A DNA stretch of 64,000 nucleotides from Larix kaempferi (lineage: Eukaryota > Streptophyta > Pinopsida > Pinales > Pinaceae): NCBI GenBank assembly GCA_027924585.1, contig BSBM01000809.1, forward strand, positions 3,923,001-3,987,000, read 5' to 3'. Below are positions 1 to 10,273 of this stretch, piece after piece. The translations under genes were made by a program, and so were the position numbers. The notes under the pieces are model-generated. The model saw only the letters and a list, made by a program, of their open reading frames with translations. It was not told where the DNA came from and did not search any database. Position 1 is the first letter of the stretch; the number at the start of each line of letters is the position of its first letter.

Positions 1-350
1 CCAATCAATATGATGGTAGCCTTTGTCAAATTTGATCTTCAAGAAGAGGACTTGCTAATCATTGTCCAAAGACTTGTTTGTTCCCTCCAAACAATCTTCC
101 TAGCAACATCCCACGCCCAAAGAGCTAAAGAAATGGCTAAGATCTTGTAAGATACACTCAGTAGAGTGATATATTTCCATCCCCCGATAAAGTCTTTGGC
201 AGAATTCTTGGGGATAAATGTAATTAGCTCTTCGTTAATGGATTTAGTCAAGCAACCCATGTAAAAGGTCTCAAACACCAAGCAGTTGAAATCATCCTCT
301 ACTATGTCCCACATTGCCTTGTAAAACTCACATTATAATTCATTTTCATC
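1..350 (-). pseudogene. LINE (non-LTR) reverse transcriptase remnant
   Basis: The minus-strand frame at 39-314 reads through the block typical of plant LINE reverse transcriptases: a stretch close to LITFIPKNSA, then GGWKYITLLSVSYKIL, then WREQTSL, in the order of the family's L.PK, W.PI.LLN..YKI and Q..F motifs. Upstream on the same strand (301-350) a CEFYK..WDIV motif matches the region before that block. There is no catalytic YxDD box, endonuclease or poly-A tail, and the fragment is cut by the window edge. It is a dead fragment; the family assignment rests on motif order only. Confidence 0.6.
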
Positions 351-536
351 ACTTATCATCAAGATTCCATTGACATGCAGAACAATAATCATCCCATTCC
401 CATTACTTAGCTTAAAGTGTAAAAATACCTCAAATTCCAAGTAGCAGAAACCAACCCCTACTATGTCCCACGTCACCTTGTAAAACTCACATCAGAATTC
501 CTTGTCATCGCTTCTCATCAATATGCCATTGAGATA
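269..536 (-). repeat. Tandem duplication inside the LINE remnant
   Basis: Two copies of about 108 bp, at 269-376 and 428-536, lie 159 bp apart. Both contain ACTATGTCCCAC followed by CTTGTAAAACTCACAT, and on the minus strand both encode a CEFYK..WDIV segment of the reverse transcriptase with the same in-frame stop just before it. The second copy is more diverged and leads into unrelated sequence, so this looks like a local duplication that followed loss of function. Confidence 0.6.
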
Positions 537-545
537 TTTTCTATA

Positions 546-915
546 AATATCATAGCTCTGAAATAATTATTTTATTGATCCATCTAAGCTTGTTAATAGA
601 AGGTCATGAGAAAATGGAAATAGCTATCATATCCCTGTGCACAATGGAATTCCTCAATATTGATGATGATGATTGTTAATGTATATTGAGAACGACTTTG
701 GTCTATTAATCTTTAAGAAAAAAAATGGTAAGCAATTACTAGGTTTGCTTTAAAATTTTATTTCAATACTCTAAAAAATAGGCCCATTGTCTGATAAGCC
801 TCATCTAGATTAGCCAGATTATGCTGAGGAATATCTGTCATTTGTCACGATACCAAATATTGGCATATTTTGGTCTTAACACCTAGGCATCATTGCTTGA
901 GCATGGAGGGTTATG
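546..915. other. Unannotated AT-rich stretch
   Basis: No reading frame, repeat boundary or RNA gene that I can support. It is AT-rich with short A and T runs and a short GAT repeat near 664. It ends in the ATTAT copy (916-920) that forms the left target duplication of element W. Confidence 0.5.
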
Positions 916-920
916 ATTAT

Positions 921-1800
921 TGTTGGGCCTGGCCCAACATGGCCATTTTTGGTGACATTTTCTATATTGAATGGACCTGAGCTGTGCGCAATTCAGAATA
1001 TCGAATTTTTCCTAAGTATCGGGAGTGCTGTGAAGATGTGCACAGTACCAAGTTTTGAAGGATGCCGCGAAGATCAACGCTACGCAGTTTCAGTGCTGCG
1101 AAGGTAGTAGGCCATGTGGAGCCAGTAAAGTTATGTACTGGATGGAGGATGGCCAGATATAGCAGATAAACCAGCGGTGGTCTACTTTTGGTAAGACTGC
1201 TGAAAAGATGTATGGTTAATATTAGCTTTGCTTCTAAGGACAGTGAATCTATCATCTACTTGAGCATGGAGAAAGTTGTTTATGTGTTTGAATGGATGCA
1301 GTTGATGAATGTATAACAGTTATTTTACACCTGAGGGTTATGCTTAAAATAGTAACATTATAAGTGTGTGTTATGAGCGTTAAGTAGTAAGATAGCCATG
1401 TGAATGACTAAGTGGATAAGTGGTATTCACCTCACTGCCTTAAGCATTTTGCACTTATTCTAAGTATAGGAAGTCAAGTGGCCATGTTAACAGTATAATA
1501 TTAAACCCCACAATAAGGAAGAGGTAGTGGTGCAGGCCACGGTGTTGGCCGTCGCCGCGTAGTCCAACCCTCGCATCACACAACCGATGTGCTACCGTGA
1601 ACTTTGTCATATCCATCAACTCATCACTAACTGTGGACATCTGAGTCCATAGTGCCCCATTAGAAACACCTCGGGTGAGACCTCAGCCTGCTTGCGGGCT
1701 ATTGCTGAAAGGGTCGGTGCGAAGGGGTTTTGTTGGTTTAAGGTAACCGCGCAGAACCTGGGTCTTCATAAAACCTTTGGTTAGCATTGTATAGCCAACA
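921..1800 (+). repeat. W 5' LTR (880 bp, internally deleted)
   Basis: It aligns with 15,022-16,758 at both ends. The first 290 bp (921-1,210) match 15,022-15,311 and the last 590 bp match 16,168-16,758. The copy lacks the 856 bp present at 15,312-16,167 of the 3' LTR. The break lies at the 5-bp repeat AGATG found at both deletion ends. The LTR starts TGTTGGGCC and ends GCCAACA. Confidence 0.9.
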
Positions 1801-1802
1801 AA

Positions 1803-1820
1803 TGGTTCCATTGCCGTGCT
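1803..1820 (+). other. W primer binding site (tRNA-Asp type, degenerate)
   Basis: Starting 3 bp after the LTR, TGGTTCCATTGCCGTGCT matches the plant tRNA-Asp(GTC) 3' end complement TGGCGCCGTTGCCGGGGA at about 12 of 18 positions. Athila elements commonly use tRNA-Asp. Confidence 0.6.
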
Positions 1821-1915
1821 AGAATCCGTGGTGAGTTTCAGTCATGATGAGTGACGAAGAGTCTGAGCTCCCGGAAAGTGCATTGAACTGGCATCCTGAG
1901 AAGACATAAATCTAG

Positions 1916-2356
1916 GCTTGGTGGGATAAGACCATAAGAGACTTTAGAAGACAAGAGAACAGACATCCGTGTCTAAGCGACACACAGTGGTTGGATAGAT
2001 ATCTGTTGGACGACATTCACGAGATTTTCTGGGCTACATTTCTGAACAAGCTGCATGCTTGGATCTCGCGGCTCTTAGAAAAGAAAACCTGTTTTCAAGG
2101 AGGCATTCCTATAGAGTGGAATCTTGAGCTCATATCACAGCTCAAAGCAATAGGTAGCGCATTGACATGTGCAGTGGATTTCTGGGTCAATCATATGCTA
2201 GAAGGCTTTGTCACAGAGTTTGCTGTGGATATGCTCAAATCCTACAACCAAGCAGAGGCACACTTTTTCGGAGGTTTCCAAGGTAAGTTCCTGAACAATC
2301 TCAGTCTATACATTAAGATGATGTTAGCTGAGAAAGGTGTTTTAAGAATCCCGTAA
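1916..2356 (+). pseudogene. W leader reading frame upstream of gag
   Basis: An open frame of about 145 codons runs from just after a stop at 1,913 to the TAA at 2,354. It has no ATG near its start (first in-frame TTG at 1,991). It is in the same frame as the gag ATG at 2,372 and only 15 bp separate them. The protein is Trp- and Leu-rich with helical-looking stretches such as WNLELISQLKAIGSA. I recognise no domain. It may be a former N-terminal gag extension ended by a new stop, or a separate leader ORF; the shared frame favours the former. Confidence 0.4.
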
Positions 2357-2526
2357 TCTTTTCAAGTTGTCATGGTAAATAGCATTTATAGCGATTCTGG
2401 TGAAGATACTCACAACTTAAGAAGTGGGAAAAGATACAAGTTCAATAAGAATCCTGGAGGCCCTGGACTCCACGTAGATACTGAGATTCCTTCTGAAATT
2501 GAAAACAAAGATGCACCCCCATTTAC

Positions 2527-3237
2527 TGTTAGGATATTCCAATACTCCATCCTAGTCCCACCAATATTTTGATCATTTACATTTTCAGTCATGCATGCAC
2601 CTTTAGGGTTTGCATGCATTCTAGGGTTTGCGTGCATTTTGCATGCATCCCAGTCATCAGTCCAGCACCTAGCCCTCAGTTAGCCAGCCCCTAGGAGCTT
2701 CTCACTATTTAGTTTTAGCCCTCCAGTTGCTTAATGTGCCCTTCTTCCTTGATTTTAGGGAGCAACTCACCTTTCTTCACCTACCAGTCCAGTTGTCACT
2801 CAGTTACACTCAGTTACAGTCATTTACACTCAGTTACACTCAGTTACATTGAGTTACACTCAGTTACACCTACCAGAGTTAGTTTGACTGATGGTTGAAA
2901 GTTACTTGAGCATTGATGACTCCACTGATGATGATGAAGACTTCCAGTTGTGCTCCGATGACACTCTATTGATCTTTTGATCACTCTGAGAGGCTAATTT
3001 GCATTACCACCTTAGGCATTCGAATCCTCTCTACCATTGTACTATTTATTTGTACATACTATGATTAATTAATTAGTGTGTGTGAAGTATTATTGCTTCT
3101 ATCTGAGTTCTATTGTACCATATTATTCTGTTGCTCATTATACTGTATTGTTCACTCTTCTTCTATTTTCCTGCTTAATCATAATTACTCTTTTCAGGTA
3201 TACATCATCTCTTAGATATGCTGTGAGGATTTTCACA
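2527..3237 (+). repeat. V 5' LTR (711 bp)
   Basis: Starts TGTTAGGATATTCC and ends TTTCACA, directly followed by the primer binding site. Near the start lie several CATGCA motifs (2,590-2,648). A 10-bp tandem array, CACTCAGTTA, has seven units at about 2,797-2,866. It is closely similar to 4,734-5,494 apart from two fewer decamers and a missing 30-bp segment. Confidence 0.9.
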
Positions 3238-3249
3238 TGGTATCAAAGC
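3238..3249 (+). other. V primer binding site (initiator tRNA-Met type)
   Basis: TGGTATCAAAGC, one base from the usual TGGTATCAGAGC, abuts the LTR end. This site is typical of plant Copia elements. Confidence 0.85.
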
Positions 3250-3401
3250 ATGTTGAGAGTATTTTTTATCTCCATTCTTGAGAGTTTTTTGTAGGTTATT
3301 ACCAAGATTTTGAGTGCAGCAGTTGCAGTAGTTTCTACATTTTTGCAGTAGTAGCAGTTGCAGTTATTCTATATTGTTTTTGTAGGTCCTCTACATCTTC
3401 T

Positions 3402-4547
3402 ATGTATTCATCAGGAATTACTCCTCTTGATCCACTCAACTATGATGAATGGAAACCAAGAATGATAGCAAAGTTGAAGATCCATGATCTTTTTGGTTAT
3501 TATTTTGAAAGAGAGTTTGAATCCCCTGAAGAGAAGATTGATTGGTTAAATAAAAGTGACATGCACTTTCAAGAAATAATGTTTCCTTTGTTTGCACGCC
3601 AGATATTCCAATTCAAATACTATAATGGTGTTGAAACTCCAAAGGAGTTATGGACTCCAAAAGAGATATGGGATCACATGGATGGAAAATTTGGCAAAGA
3701 GAATGAAGGACTTGGTCCCAACCCATTCGAAAGAAAACAAAGTGATGCATTCACTCCTCTTGATGGTCTCTCAGATCATGCACCAGTATCATCTCATATG
3801 GAAGTTGCTGACAAAGAACTTGCAGATTCTACACTCATGCTCAAAATTTCTTCTCTTTCTATGCCAGCTCACACTCTAGATATTGTAGAAGGTCCTAAAT
3901 CCTCTCTTGCACCAGAGTCTGTTGGTTTGCATCATGATCACATGATTATTTTGGAGGTCAAAACAGCTTTTGAAGGTAATGCATTCGCTCCTCTCCAGCT
4001 AACTCCTCTTTTATACTACTCTATGATCATAATTCCATGCTTTCAGAAGGTCATTGAAGAATATGGCCATTGCCATTCGCTTGGGATAATTTCTCATGCA
4101 TCTACTGGTTTTGATCTCACCTCTCATGGTTCAAAGGAGATCTCAAGAAACCATGATTCAAGTCTTGGATCTAATTTGGATTCTAAGCAATTAATGCTTG
4201 GGATAATTTCTCATGCATATGATAGTTTTGATCTAACCCCTGCTGATTCAAAGGAGATCTCAAGAAACTGTTTTTTAAGTCTTAAATTTGATTTTGATTT
4301 CAAGCAAACATGTAATAGTTATTTTTGGCATAATCTCACCCATGGTGGTTCGAAGGAGAAGAAAAAATACTATATGCACTTTCATAGATTTGATCCTACC
4401 TCAGCTGATTCGAATCACAGGTTCAAGGATCATTCTCATACTGTTGGATTTGTTCTCATCACATTCGATCTGAAGAGCAAGTACAAGCACATGCTTTTTG
4501 AGCATGATCCACTTCTTCCCAAGAAGAAGATACCTCTAGACATATGA
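3402..4547 (+). CDS. gag: V gag-like protein, intact 381-aa ORF
   Basis: The uninterrupted ORF starts at ATG 3,402, about 150 bp after the primer binding site, and ends at a TGA at 4,545. The N-terminal 110 residues look like a Copia gag: GITPLDPLNYDEWKPRM near the start (the usual L...NY..W opening), then Trp-rich helices and a KEIWDHMDGKFG segment matching the family's W..L...Y pattern. The C-terminal 270 residues have no zinc knuckle. They instead hold a repeated motif near LGIISHA..FDLT...SKEISRN, spaced about 118 bp at DNA level. No pol follows. A role as an RNA-packaging or trans-mobilisation factor is inference; the C-terminal part matches nothing I know. Confidence 0.75.
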   Translation: MYSSGITPLDPLNYDEWKPRMIAKLKIHDLFGYYFEREFESPEEKIDWLNKSDMHFQEIMFPLFARQIFQFKYYNGVETPKELWTPKEIWDHMDGKFGKENEGLGPNPFERKQSDAFTPLDGLSDHAPVSSHMEVADKELADSTLMLKISSLSMPAHTLDIVEGPKSSLAPESVGLHHDHMIILEVKTAFEGNAFAPLQLTPLLYYSMIIIPCFQKVIEEYGHCHSLGIISHASTGFDLTSHGSKEISRNHDSSLGSNLDSKQLMLGIISHAYDSFDLTPADSKEISRNCFLSLKFDFDFKQTCNSYFWHNLTHGGSKEKKKYYMHFHRFDPTSADSNHRFKDHSHTVGFVLITFDLKSKYKHMLFEHDPLLPKKKIPLDI

Positions 4548-4724
4548 CCAAGCATCACACATGCTTGAGTTTGGAGCATTTATTTTTATGTGTGCCTTAC
4601 AATCTATTTTTTGAGGAGGGGTTATGTTTCCCATGAAATTTTCCCACTTCCTTGGTTTATTGATTGTTTTTATTCATTGTATTGGGTGACCTTTGGTCTT
4701 AGTTACCAGGGCCCGGGATGGATT

Positions 4725-4733
4725 AAGTGGGGG
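4725..4733 (+). other. V polypurine tract
   Basis: AAGTGGGGG directly precedes the TGTTAGG start of the 3' LTR and would prime plus-strand synthesis. Confidence 0.75.
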
Positions 4734-5494
4734 TGTTAGGATATTTCTATACTCCATCCTAGTCCCACCAGTATTTTGATCATTTACATTTTCAGTCATG
4801 CATTCACCTTTAGGGTTTGCATGCATTCTAGGGTTTGCATGCATTTTGCATGCATCCCAGTCATCAGTCTAACACCTAGCCCTCAGTTAGCCAGCCCCCA
4901 GGAGATTCTCACTATTTAGTTTTATCCCTCCAGTTGCTTAATGTGCCCTTCTTCCTTGATTTTAGGGAGCAACTCACCCTTCTTCACCTACCAGTCCAGT
5001 TGTCACTTAGTTACACTCAGTTACACTCAGTTACACTCAGTTACACTCAGTTACACTCAGTTACACTCAGTTACATTGAGTTACACTTAGTTACACCTAC
5101 CAGAGTTAGTTTGACTGATGGTTGACAGTTACTTGAGCATTGATGACTCCACTGATGATGATGAAGACTTCCAGTTGCGCTCTGATGATCATGAGGAAAC
5201 CTAGTTGTGCTCCGATGACACTCTATTGATCTTATGATCACTCTGAGAGGCTAATTTGAATTGCCACCTTAGGCATTTGAATCCTCTCTACCATTGTACT
5301 ATTTATTTGTCCATACTATGATTAATTAATTAGTGTGTGTGAAGTATTATTGCTTCTATCTGAGTTCTATTGTACCATATTATTCTGTTGCTCATTATAC
5401 TATATTGTTCACTCTTCTTCTATTTTCTTGCTTAATCATAATTACTCTTGTGAGGTATACATCATCTCTTAGATCTGCTGTGAGGATTTTCACA
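4734..5494 (+). repeat. V 3' LTR (761 bp)
   Basis: Same ends as the 5' LTR. It has nine decamer units (5,004-5,093) against seven, and an extra segment of about 30 bp near 5,175-5,205 that looks like a partial local duplication of the GTTG.GCTC.GATGA region. Apart from these changes the LTRs differ by scattered substitutions. Confidence 0.9.
5004..5093 (+). repeat. Decamer tandem array in V 3' LTR
   Basis: Nine units of CACTCAGTTA, mostly perfect, with variants CACTTAGTTA and CATTGAGTTA at the edges. The same array has seven units in the 5' LTR, so the count changed after insertion or during reverse transcription. Confidence 0.9.
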
Positions 5495-7023
5495 TTTACC
5501 CCTCAGAATCCTCCACTTGTAGAGCCAAGCCCACCAAATATACAGCCTAGTATGTCTACCCCTATATGCCCATTTGTTTTCACTGCGCAGAGTCCTGTAT
5601 GACACCTTAGCACCCCTCAGGGCACACCTCAAAGTGCCCCCTCGAGTGCTACACCTCCCCCTAGAGCCATGTCCCATACGGATATGAAGTTTCCTATATT
5701 CAAAGGGACGGGTCTAGAAGATCTTGATAAGCACTGGTTCCTTTGTGAAGCTGTCTGGAGTGTCAGACAAATCCGAGATGATGATGAGAAGAAAGCCCAA
5801 CTTATTACCACATTCAGAGATAGAGCACTGCACTGGTTCAGGAAGTATTCTACCGCGCAGCCCAGAACCCTGGCATAGATTAAAGCTGCGCTGATAGTAG
5901 AGTTCAAGAAACCAAACTCTGAATCTTAGTGTATAACTGAGCTGAAGGAAATCAAGCAAAGACCGACTGAATCGGTCTGGGAGTTTGATCAGAAGTTCAA
6001 GACCCTATTAGACCAAGTAATATTTGTTATAGCTCCGAATCAGCACAAGGAATGGTTCATTGTTGTGTTGTTACCCCACATTAGATTACCATTAATGCAA
6101 CAGAAGGTTACCTTGTAGGCAGAGGCCTTAGAGATCGCGATGAAGTTGGAGGCTTCGCCGATTGGTGAGTATAGTTCTGGGATGACGCAGATTCAGAACC
6201 AGCTTACCACCCTGGCGTTGGAGCTGTAGAGCATGAAGAATGGAAAGGAGCAGCGATATGAACCTTGTCATGAGGTCTGGTGCACGAGTTGCAAAGGAGA
6301 AGGGCATGACCATGAACATTGTCCCGTATACCATGACTATCCTGGCAGTGGTGAGCCTAACCCCATCAATCAGAACCATGCACCTTGGTGTGAGATATAC
6401 AGAACTACTGGTCATAGACCTGAAGATTGTTACCTGATACAAAAATATGTGAAGACACCTAAGAATCTATATTACAATTTCTGCAAATCACTTTGACATG
6501 ATGAATCCAACTGTTGCGCCTATGAACTAATGAATGAAAGAAAGCACGACATGGATTCAATGAGAGGCGCTGGCTTGTACAGAGTGCAAGAAGATAACCA
6601 ACCAAAGCAAGAAAACACACATTATGATCAATCTGCCTATAGAGGCCATGGTGGTGGATACCACGGTAGAGGAAGAAATACTGGCCCAGCACAAGGAAGA
6701 GGCCGCGACGGGGTCATCTGCTATAACTGTGGCCAGCCAGGTCATGTATCTAGAGACTGTGTAAATCCCTGCACCACCTGTACTTATTGTAAATCATTTG
6801 AGCATGTGATAGAAGATTGCCTGGTGCTAGAGGTAGAGATGTAGAAAAGAATAAGAACAGACGCGCCAGCCCTGAACATCCAGTGGATCACAGCAGAGAA
6901 TAGACCTGCGGATCCTAGAATTAAAGTAGTCACACACAGTGGCGTCGAGATAGGATGTGATAGGGGAGAAGATGCTTCCACTTTAGGAGAGGCTCATGCG
7001 AAGCAGAGCCCTCTTGAAACAAT

Positions 7024-8019
7024 ATGGGTAAGAAAAGCCCCAGGAAAGACGCCTTCTCTAGACCTGAAAAGAACAAAGAAGCTTTTGTTGACGTGCGGGA
7101 TACTTTCAGAGAACCAACACCTAAATCACCAAGGATCCCGCTGCGCAGCGAAGTACCATGTGTTGAAGACACACCTGCTGCATATGACAAGACAAGACAC
7201 ACAATGGATGTTAGCACCTCTGTTGCACAGTTCCTAAGAAGCTGCATGAAGCTGCTGAAAAATGAAAACGTGATAGCAGAGCTAGAGAAGCTAATAAATC
7301 TATACGAACCACAGACAGAAGCAGAAACTTCTAATGGTGCACTACATCATATAAAGAAACAGAAGAGGTTGGGCCGAGAGATGAGGCTCACTGCGCAGAT
7401 AGGAGACTTTGAGATGGACGAAGTTATCCTTGATCTGGGATCAGAAGTAAATGTCTTAACCAAGCAGACATGGCAGCAGATGGGTTGACCAAAGCTGTCG
7501 TGGTCACCTATCCAGCTGAGAATGGCCAACCAAGAGAAAGTTATACCATTTGGCCGCTTAGCCAATGTTGTGGTTGATATTGACGGAGTACAAATCCATG
7601 CGGACTTTGAATTCATCAAGATTGTTGACGATAGCTAGCCATTTCCTGTGCTGCTAGGAATTGACTGGGCTATTGACAATTTGGCCATTATAAATTTGAA
7701 AACAAAGAAGATGATATTCGAAGGAAAGCATCTGTGGGTTATCGAAAAATTGGATCCTGTAGATGGAGACAGATATAGCGAGCCAATTCAGGAAGAATCT
7801 AAGGCTCAGGATTTGGACCGATTGTGCCATATGACTGCGAATCAGGAGGATTACATTAATCCTACTGCGGATGGTGCACTCAGCTGGAGATGCGATAGCT
7901 CCTGTGTTTTTGACTCGGATGTTGGAATGGAAAACTGGCAGAATCACATGCATGAAGTGTCAGCTAGAAGGTGCGCGCAGGTCACAAAATCACTGCGCTG
8001 GATTGGAAAGGAGGTAAGC
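7024..8019 (+). pseudogene. pol: W aspartic protease region
   Basis: This region would process the gag-pol polyprotein. Around 7,380-7,490 the frame reads LTAQIGDFEMDEVILDLGSE, matching the protease opening with the catalytic motif as DLGS in place of the usual DTGS or DSGS. The flap and C-terminal part continue in the same frame past a TGA (7,486) and a TAG (7,636) to FPVLLGIDWA at about 7,645-7,680, the usual protease exit motif. The frame changes from gag (frame 2) to this one (frame 1) near 7,030-7,050. The DAFSRPEKNKEAFVDVRDTF segment before it is conserved in character but has no named domain. Confidence 0.75.
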
Positions 8020-8870
8020 CCAGTCCCTACATTTGATGGTTTTGCTAACGTTTATACTTTTATTCAAGAATATACTGTAGCGGTTCCAGAAGAGCATAGG
8101 TTGCTAGCATTGGATATGGAACTGCGTGGCATACTCGCCAGATGGTGGGCTTTGCACAAGCAGATATTGATCACTTGGGATCAATGTAGAACAAAGATGT
8201 ATATTTGGTTCACAGCAAGGGTTACCTTACGCTTTGAGAATTTCAATGGGCAGACAGATCCTAGTCAACATTTGGAAGTCTGCTTGTAGGCATGGGAGAA
8301 AGGCCGCCTGAAGAGTGGGTGCACTTGTTCGTGCATACTTTGGAAGAGGATATTCCGAAGAAATGGTATCTAGACCTGGAGTTACACAGGGAGACCACAG
8401 ACTAGGATACATTAACTATGAACTTCCAGAGAGATTTTAGTTTTGAGGATGAGAACCCTTTAATACACGAGGCACTACAGATAATCAAGGAATGTGTATT
8501 CAAACAAGATTGTCCTCGCGAAGATATGTCATGGGAAGAATTCTTCGGCATAGATGACAGTCCTGCTAACATACACTCAGAATGGAAACAACATGAAGAA
8601 CATCCGATAGACTGTTATAATTTAGCTGAAGATGATGAGCATGGAAGAGAAGAAGATGAAGATGATCCGCGCAATCTCAATATACCAGAGTTAGAAGGTG
8701 CGCGTGATATAGAAGGACCACCATTGGAAATCCCGAACATGAGTGGACTGGTTAAGACTAGGAAGGTGAACATTAGCACCAATGAAGAGCCGAAGTTCGC
8801 ATCTATCAGAGACTACCGAGATGATCAGACTGTCACGGAGATTGTAGACACTTTACACGAATATCAGTAG
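8020..8870 (+). pseudogene. W extra gag-like module between protease and RT
   Basis: Between protease and RT lies a second region with gag (capsid) character: VPTFDGFANVYTFIQEY, then LRGILARWWALHKQ, then a W..C...M...F segment. Past a TAG at 8,287 and a frame change it continues with GERPPEEWVHLFVHTLEEDI and W.LDLELHRETTD, resembling the capsid pattern of P.F.G followed by L.G.A..WW and a helix-rich tail. From 8,418 it becomes acidic (EDDEHGREEDEDD) and ends before the RT N-terminus. The canonical gag with zinc knuckle lies upstream in the same element, so this is additional. Family identity is inference from motif spacing. Confidence 0.5.
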
Positions 8871-9775
8871 CTATTTCTGACCAAGTTTACAGAAATGAAA
8901 GGAATATTGGTTGACTTAGGCGTCATGAAAATCCCTTTGAAGCTAGGTGCTAAGGATGTGAAGCAGTGACCATATAGACTGAATCCACGGTACAGAGAGA
9001 GAGTCCGCGCAGAGTTGGAAAAAATGTTAGAGGCAGGAATCATTGAACCTGTCGAGGAATCTGAATGGATCAGTCCTATGGTTGTCCAAGACAAGAAGAC
9101 AAAGGGTGAGATTAGGATTTGTGTCAATCTTAGAAAACTTAATGATGCCTCTATGCATGACCCATTCCCTACTCCGTCTACAGATGAGGTACTTGAAAAT
9201 GTTGGAGGGAATGAGGCCTATTCATTTATTGATGGTTTCTCGGTTATCATCAGATTAGGATTGATCCCACGGACAGACATAAGACAACATTTGCTACAGA
9301 ATGGGGGTCGTTCCAGTATAAAGTCATGCCGTTTGGTCTGAAGAATGCACCTACCATCTTCTCCAGATTCACCATCGCGACATTCAAAGATTTCATGCAT
9401 AAGTTCCTCGAAGCATATTTTGATGACTGGACTGTCTTTGGTTTGTTGAAGAACCGTTGTGCAAATCTGAGAATGATGCTTGAAAAATATAGACAACATC
9501 AGATCTCGCTGAATCTAAAGAAGTGCATCTTCTGTGTTCCATATGGAATCTTACTGGGACATATTGTCTGTAAGCAGGGCTTGATGGTGGACCCTGCGAA
9601 GATTGCCATTATTGTGAATTTACCTACACCAAATTCAGTTAAGATGTTGTGCTCTACCTTGGGTCATACAGGTTATTACAGGAAGTTCATTAAGGGTTAT
9701 GCGCAGATAACCGCAGCAATGGAGAATTTGCTGAAGAAGGATGTGCCGTTTGTTTGGTATGAAGAGTGCGAATAG
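8871..9775 (+). pseudogene. pol: W reverse transcriptase
   Basis: Motifs in order: PYRLNPRYRE at the N-terminus after a TGA, LEKMLEAGIIEPVEESEWIS, then RICVNLRKLNDAS and YSFIDGFS. A frame change near 9,240 is followed by FQYKVMPFGLKNAPTIFSRF, the active site as YFDD (AYFDDWTVF, about 9,413-9,440), the thumb LNLKKCIF..PYG.LLGHIV and GYYRKFIKGY. The domain is complete in motif content but broken by TGA at 8,967 and a frameshift. The best family fit is Athila/Tat-type gypsy RT. It ends at a TAG at 9,773 where Gln would be expected. Confidence 0.88.
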
Positions 9776-10273
9776 GGTTTTGACACCCTTAAAGAAAAGA
9801 TGGTTATCGCACCGATCCTAGTCTTTCCAGACTGGGCAAAGCCGTTTCATGTTCATGTGGACACATCATGCATTGCCCTGGGTATTGTGTTAGCTCATCC
9901 AGGAGAAGGGGGTATTGACCACCCCATTGCATTTTCTAGTAGGAAGCTATCGACAATAGAGAAGAACTATACCACTACTGAGCAGGAAGGACTTGCGATG
10001 GTATATGCCTTTCAGAAGTTTAGACACTATCTACTTGGTGCGCACTTCCTTATGTTCATCGATCATTCTGCATTGAAATACTTGGTCAATAAGGTAGTGT
10101 TAGGGGGGCATATATGTAGATGGTTGTTGCTTTTCCAGGAGTACGACTTTGAGATCGTTGTTAAACCTGGCAGGATGAATTTGGGACCTGACCACCTATC
10201 TAGAATAGAGTCAGGAGAGGAGCCAATGAACATTGAAGACAGTTTTCCCGATGCGCAGCTGTTTGCTATATAG
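9776..10273 (+). pseudogene. pol: W RNase H
   Basis: Follows RT directly. It has the gypsy RNase H order: VFPDWAKPFHVHVDTSCIAL (first catalytic Asp in HVDTS), FSSRKLSTIEKNYTTTEQEG with the catalytic Glu in TEQE, then FLMFIDHSALKYLVN with the third Asp. It ends with FEIVVKPGRMNLGPDHLSR, the usual connection to integrase. The domain is open for 157 codons from 9,800 and closes with TAG at 10,271. Confidence 0.85.

Larger units (their letters stand above)
2527..5494 (+). mobile_element. Element V: gag-only Copia-type LTR element nested in W gag
   Basis: A 2,968-bp element with LTRs at 2,527-3,237 and 4,734-5,494, flanked by the exact duplication TTTAC (2,522-2,526 and 5,495-5,499). A primer binding site of the initiator-Met type follows the 5' LTR and a purine tract precedes the 3' LTR. 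The only ORF is gag-like (3,402-4,547); there is no protease, integrase or RT. The architecture is that of terminal-repeat elements carrying only gag, which must borrow pol in trans. The intact ORF and similar LTRs mark it as younger than W. Confidence 0.9.
2372..6844 (+). pseudogene. gag: W gag (capsid and nucleocapsid), split by element V
   Basis: The structural polyprotein that packages element RNA. It starts at ATG 2,372 (MVNSIYSDSGEDTHNLRSGK; the LRSG motif is usual at gypsy gag N-termini) and is interrupted at 2,526 by V, resuming at 5,500 in the same frame once V and one TTTAC copy are discounted. The capsid core lies at about 5,669-6,180 (MKFPIFKGTG, then ALHWFRKYS). A CCHC-like zinc knuckle, CYNCGQPGHVSRDC, is at about 6,720-6,760, preceded by an RG-rich segment and followed by further Cys/His motifs. 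In-frame stops include TGA at 5,600 and TAG at 5,876, 6,116, 6,227 and 6,842, most where Gln would be expected. Confidence 0.8.

Noticed and set aside
4934-5125. 63-codon ORF with LSYTQLHSVT repeats
   Set aside because: Translation of the decamer array in the V LTR; 10-bp units give a frame-cycling repeat, not a gene.
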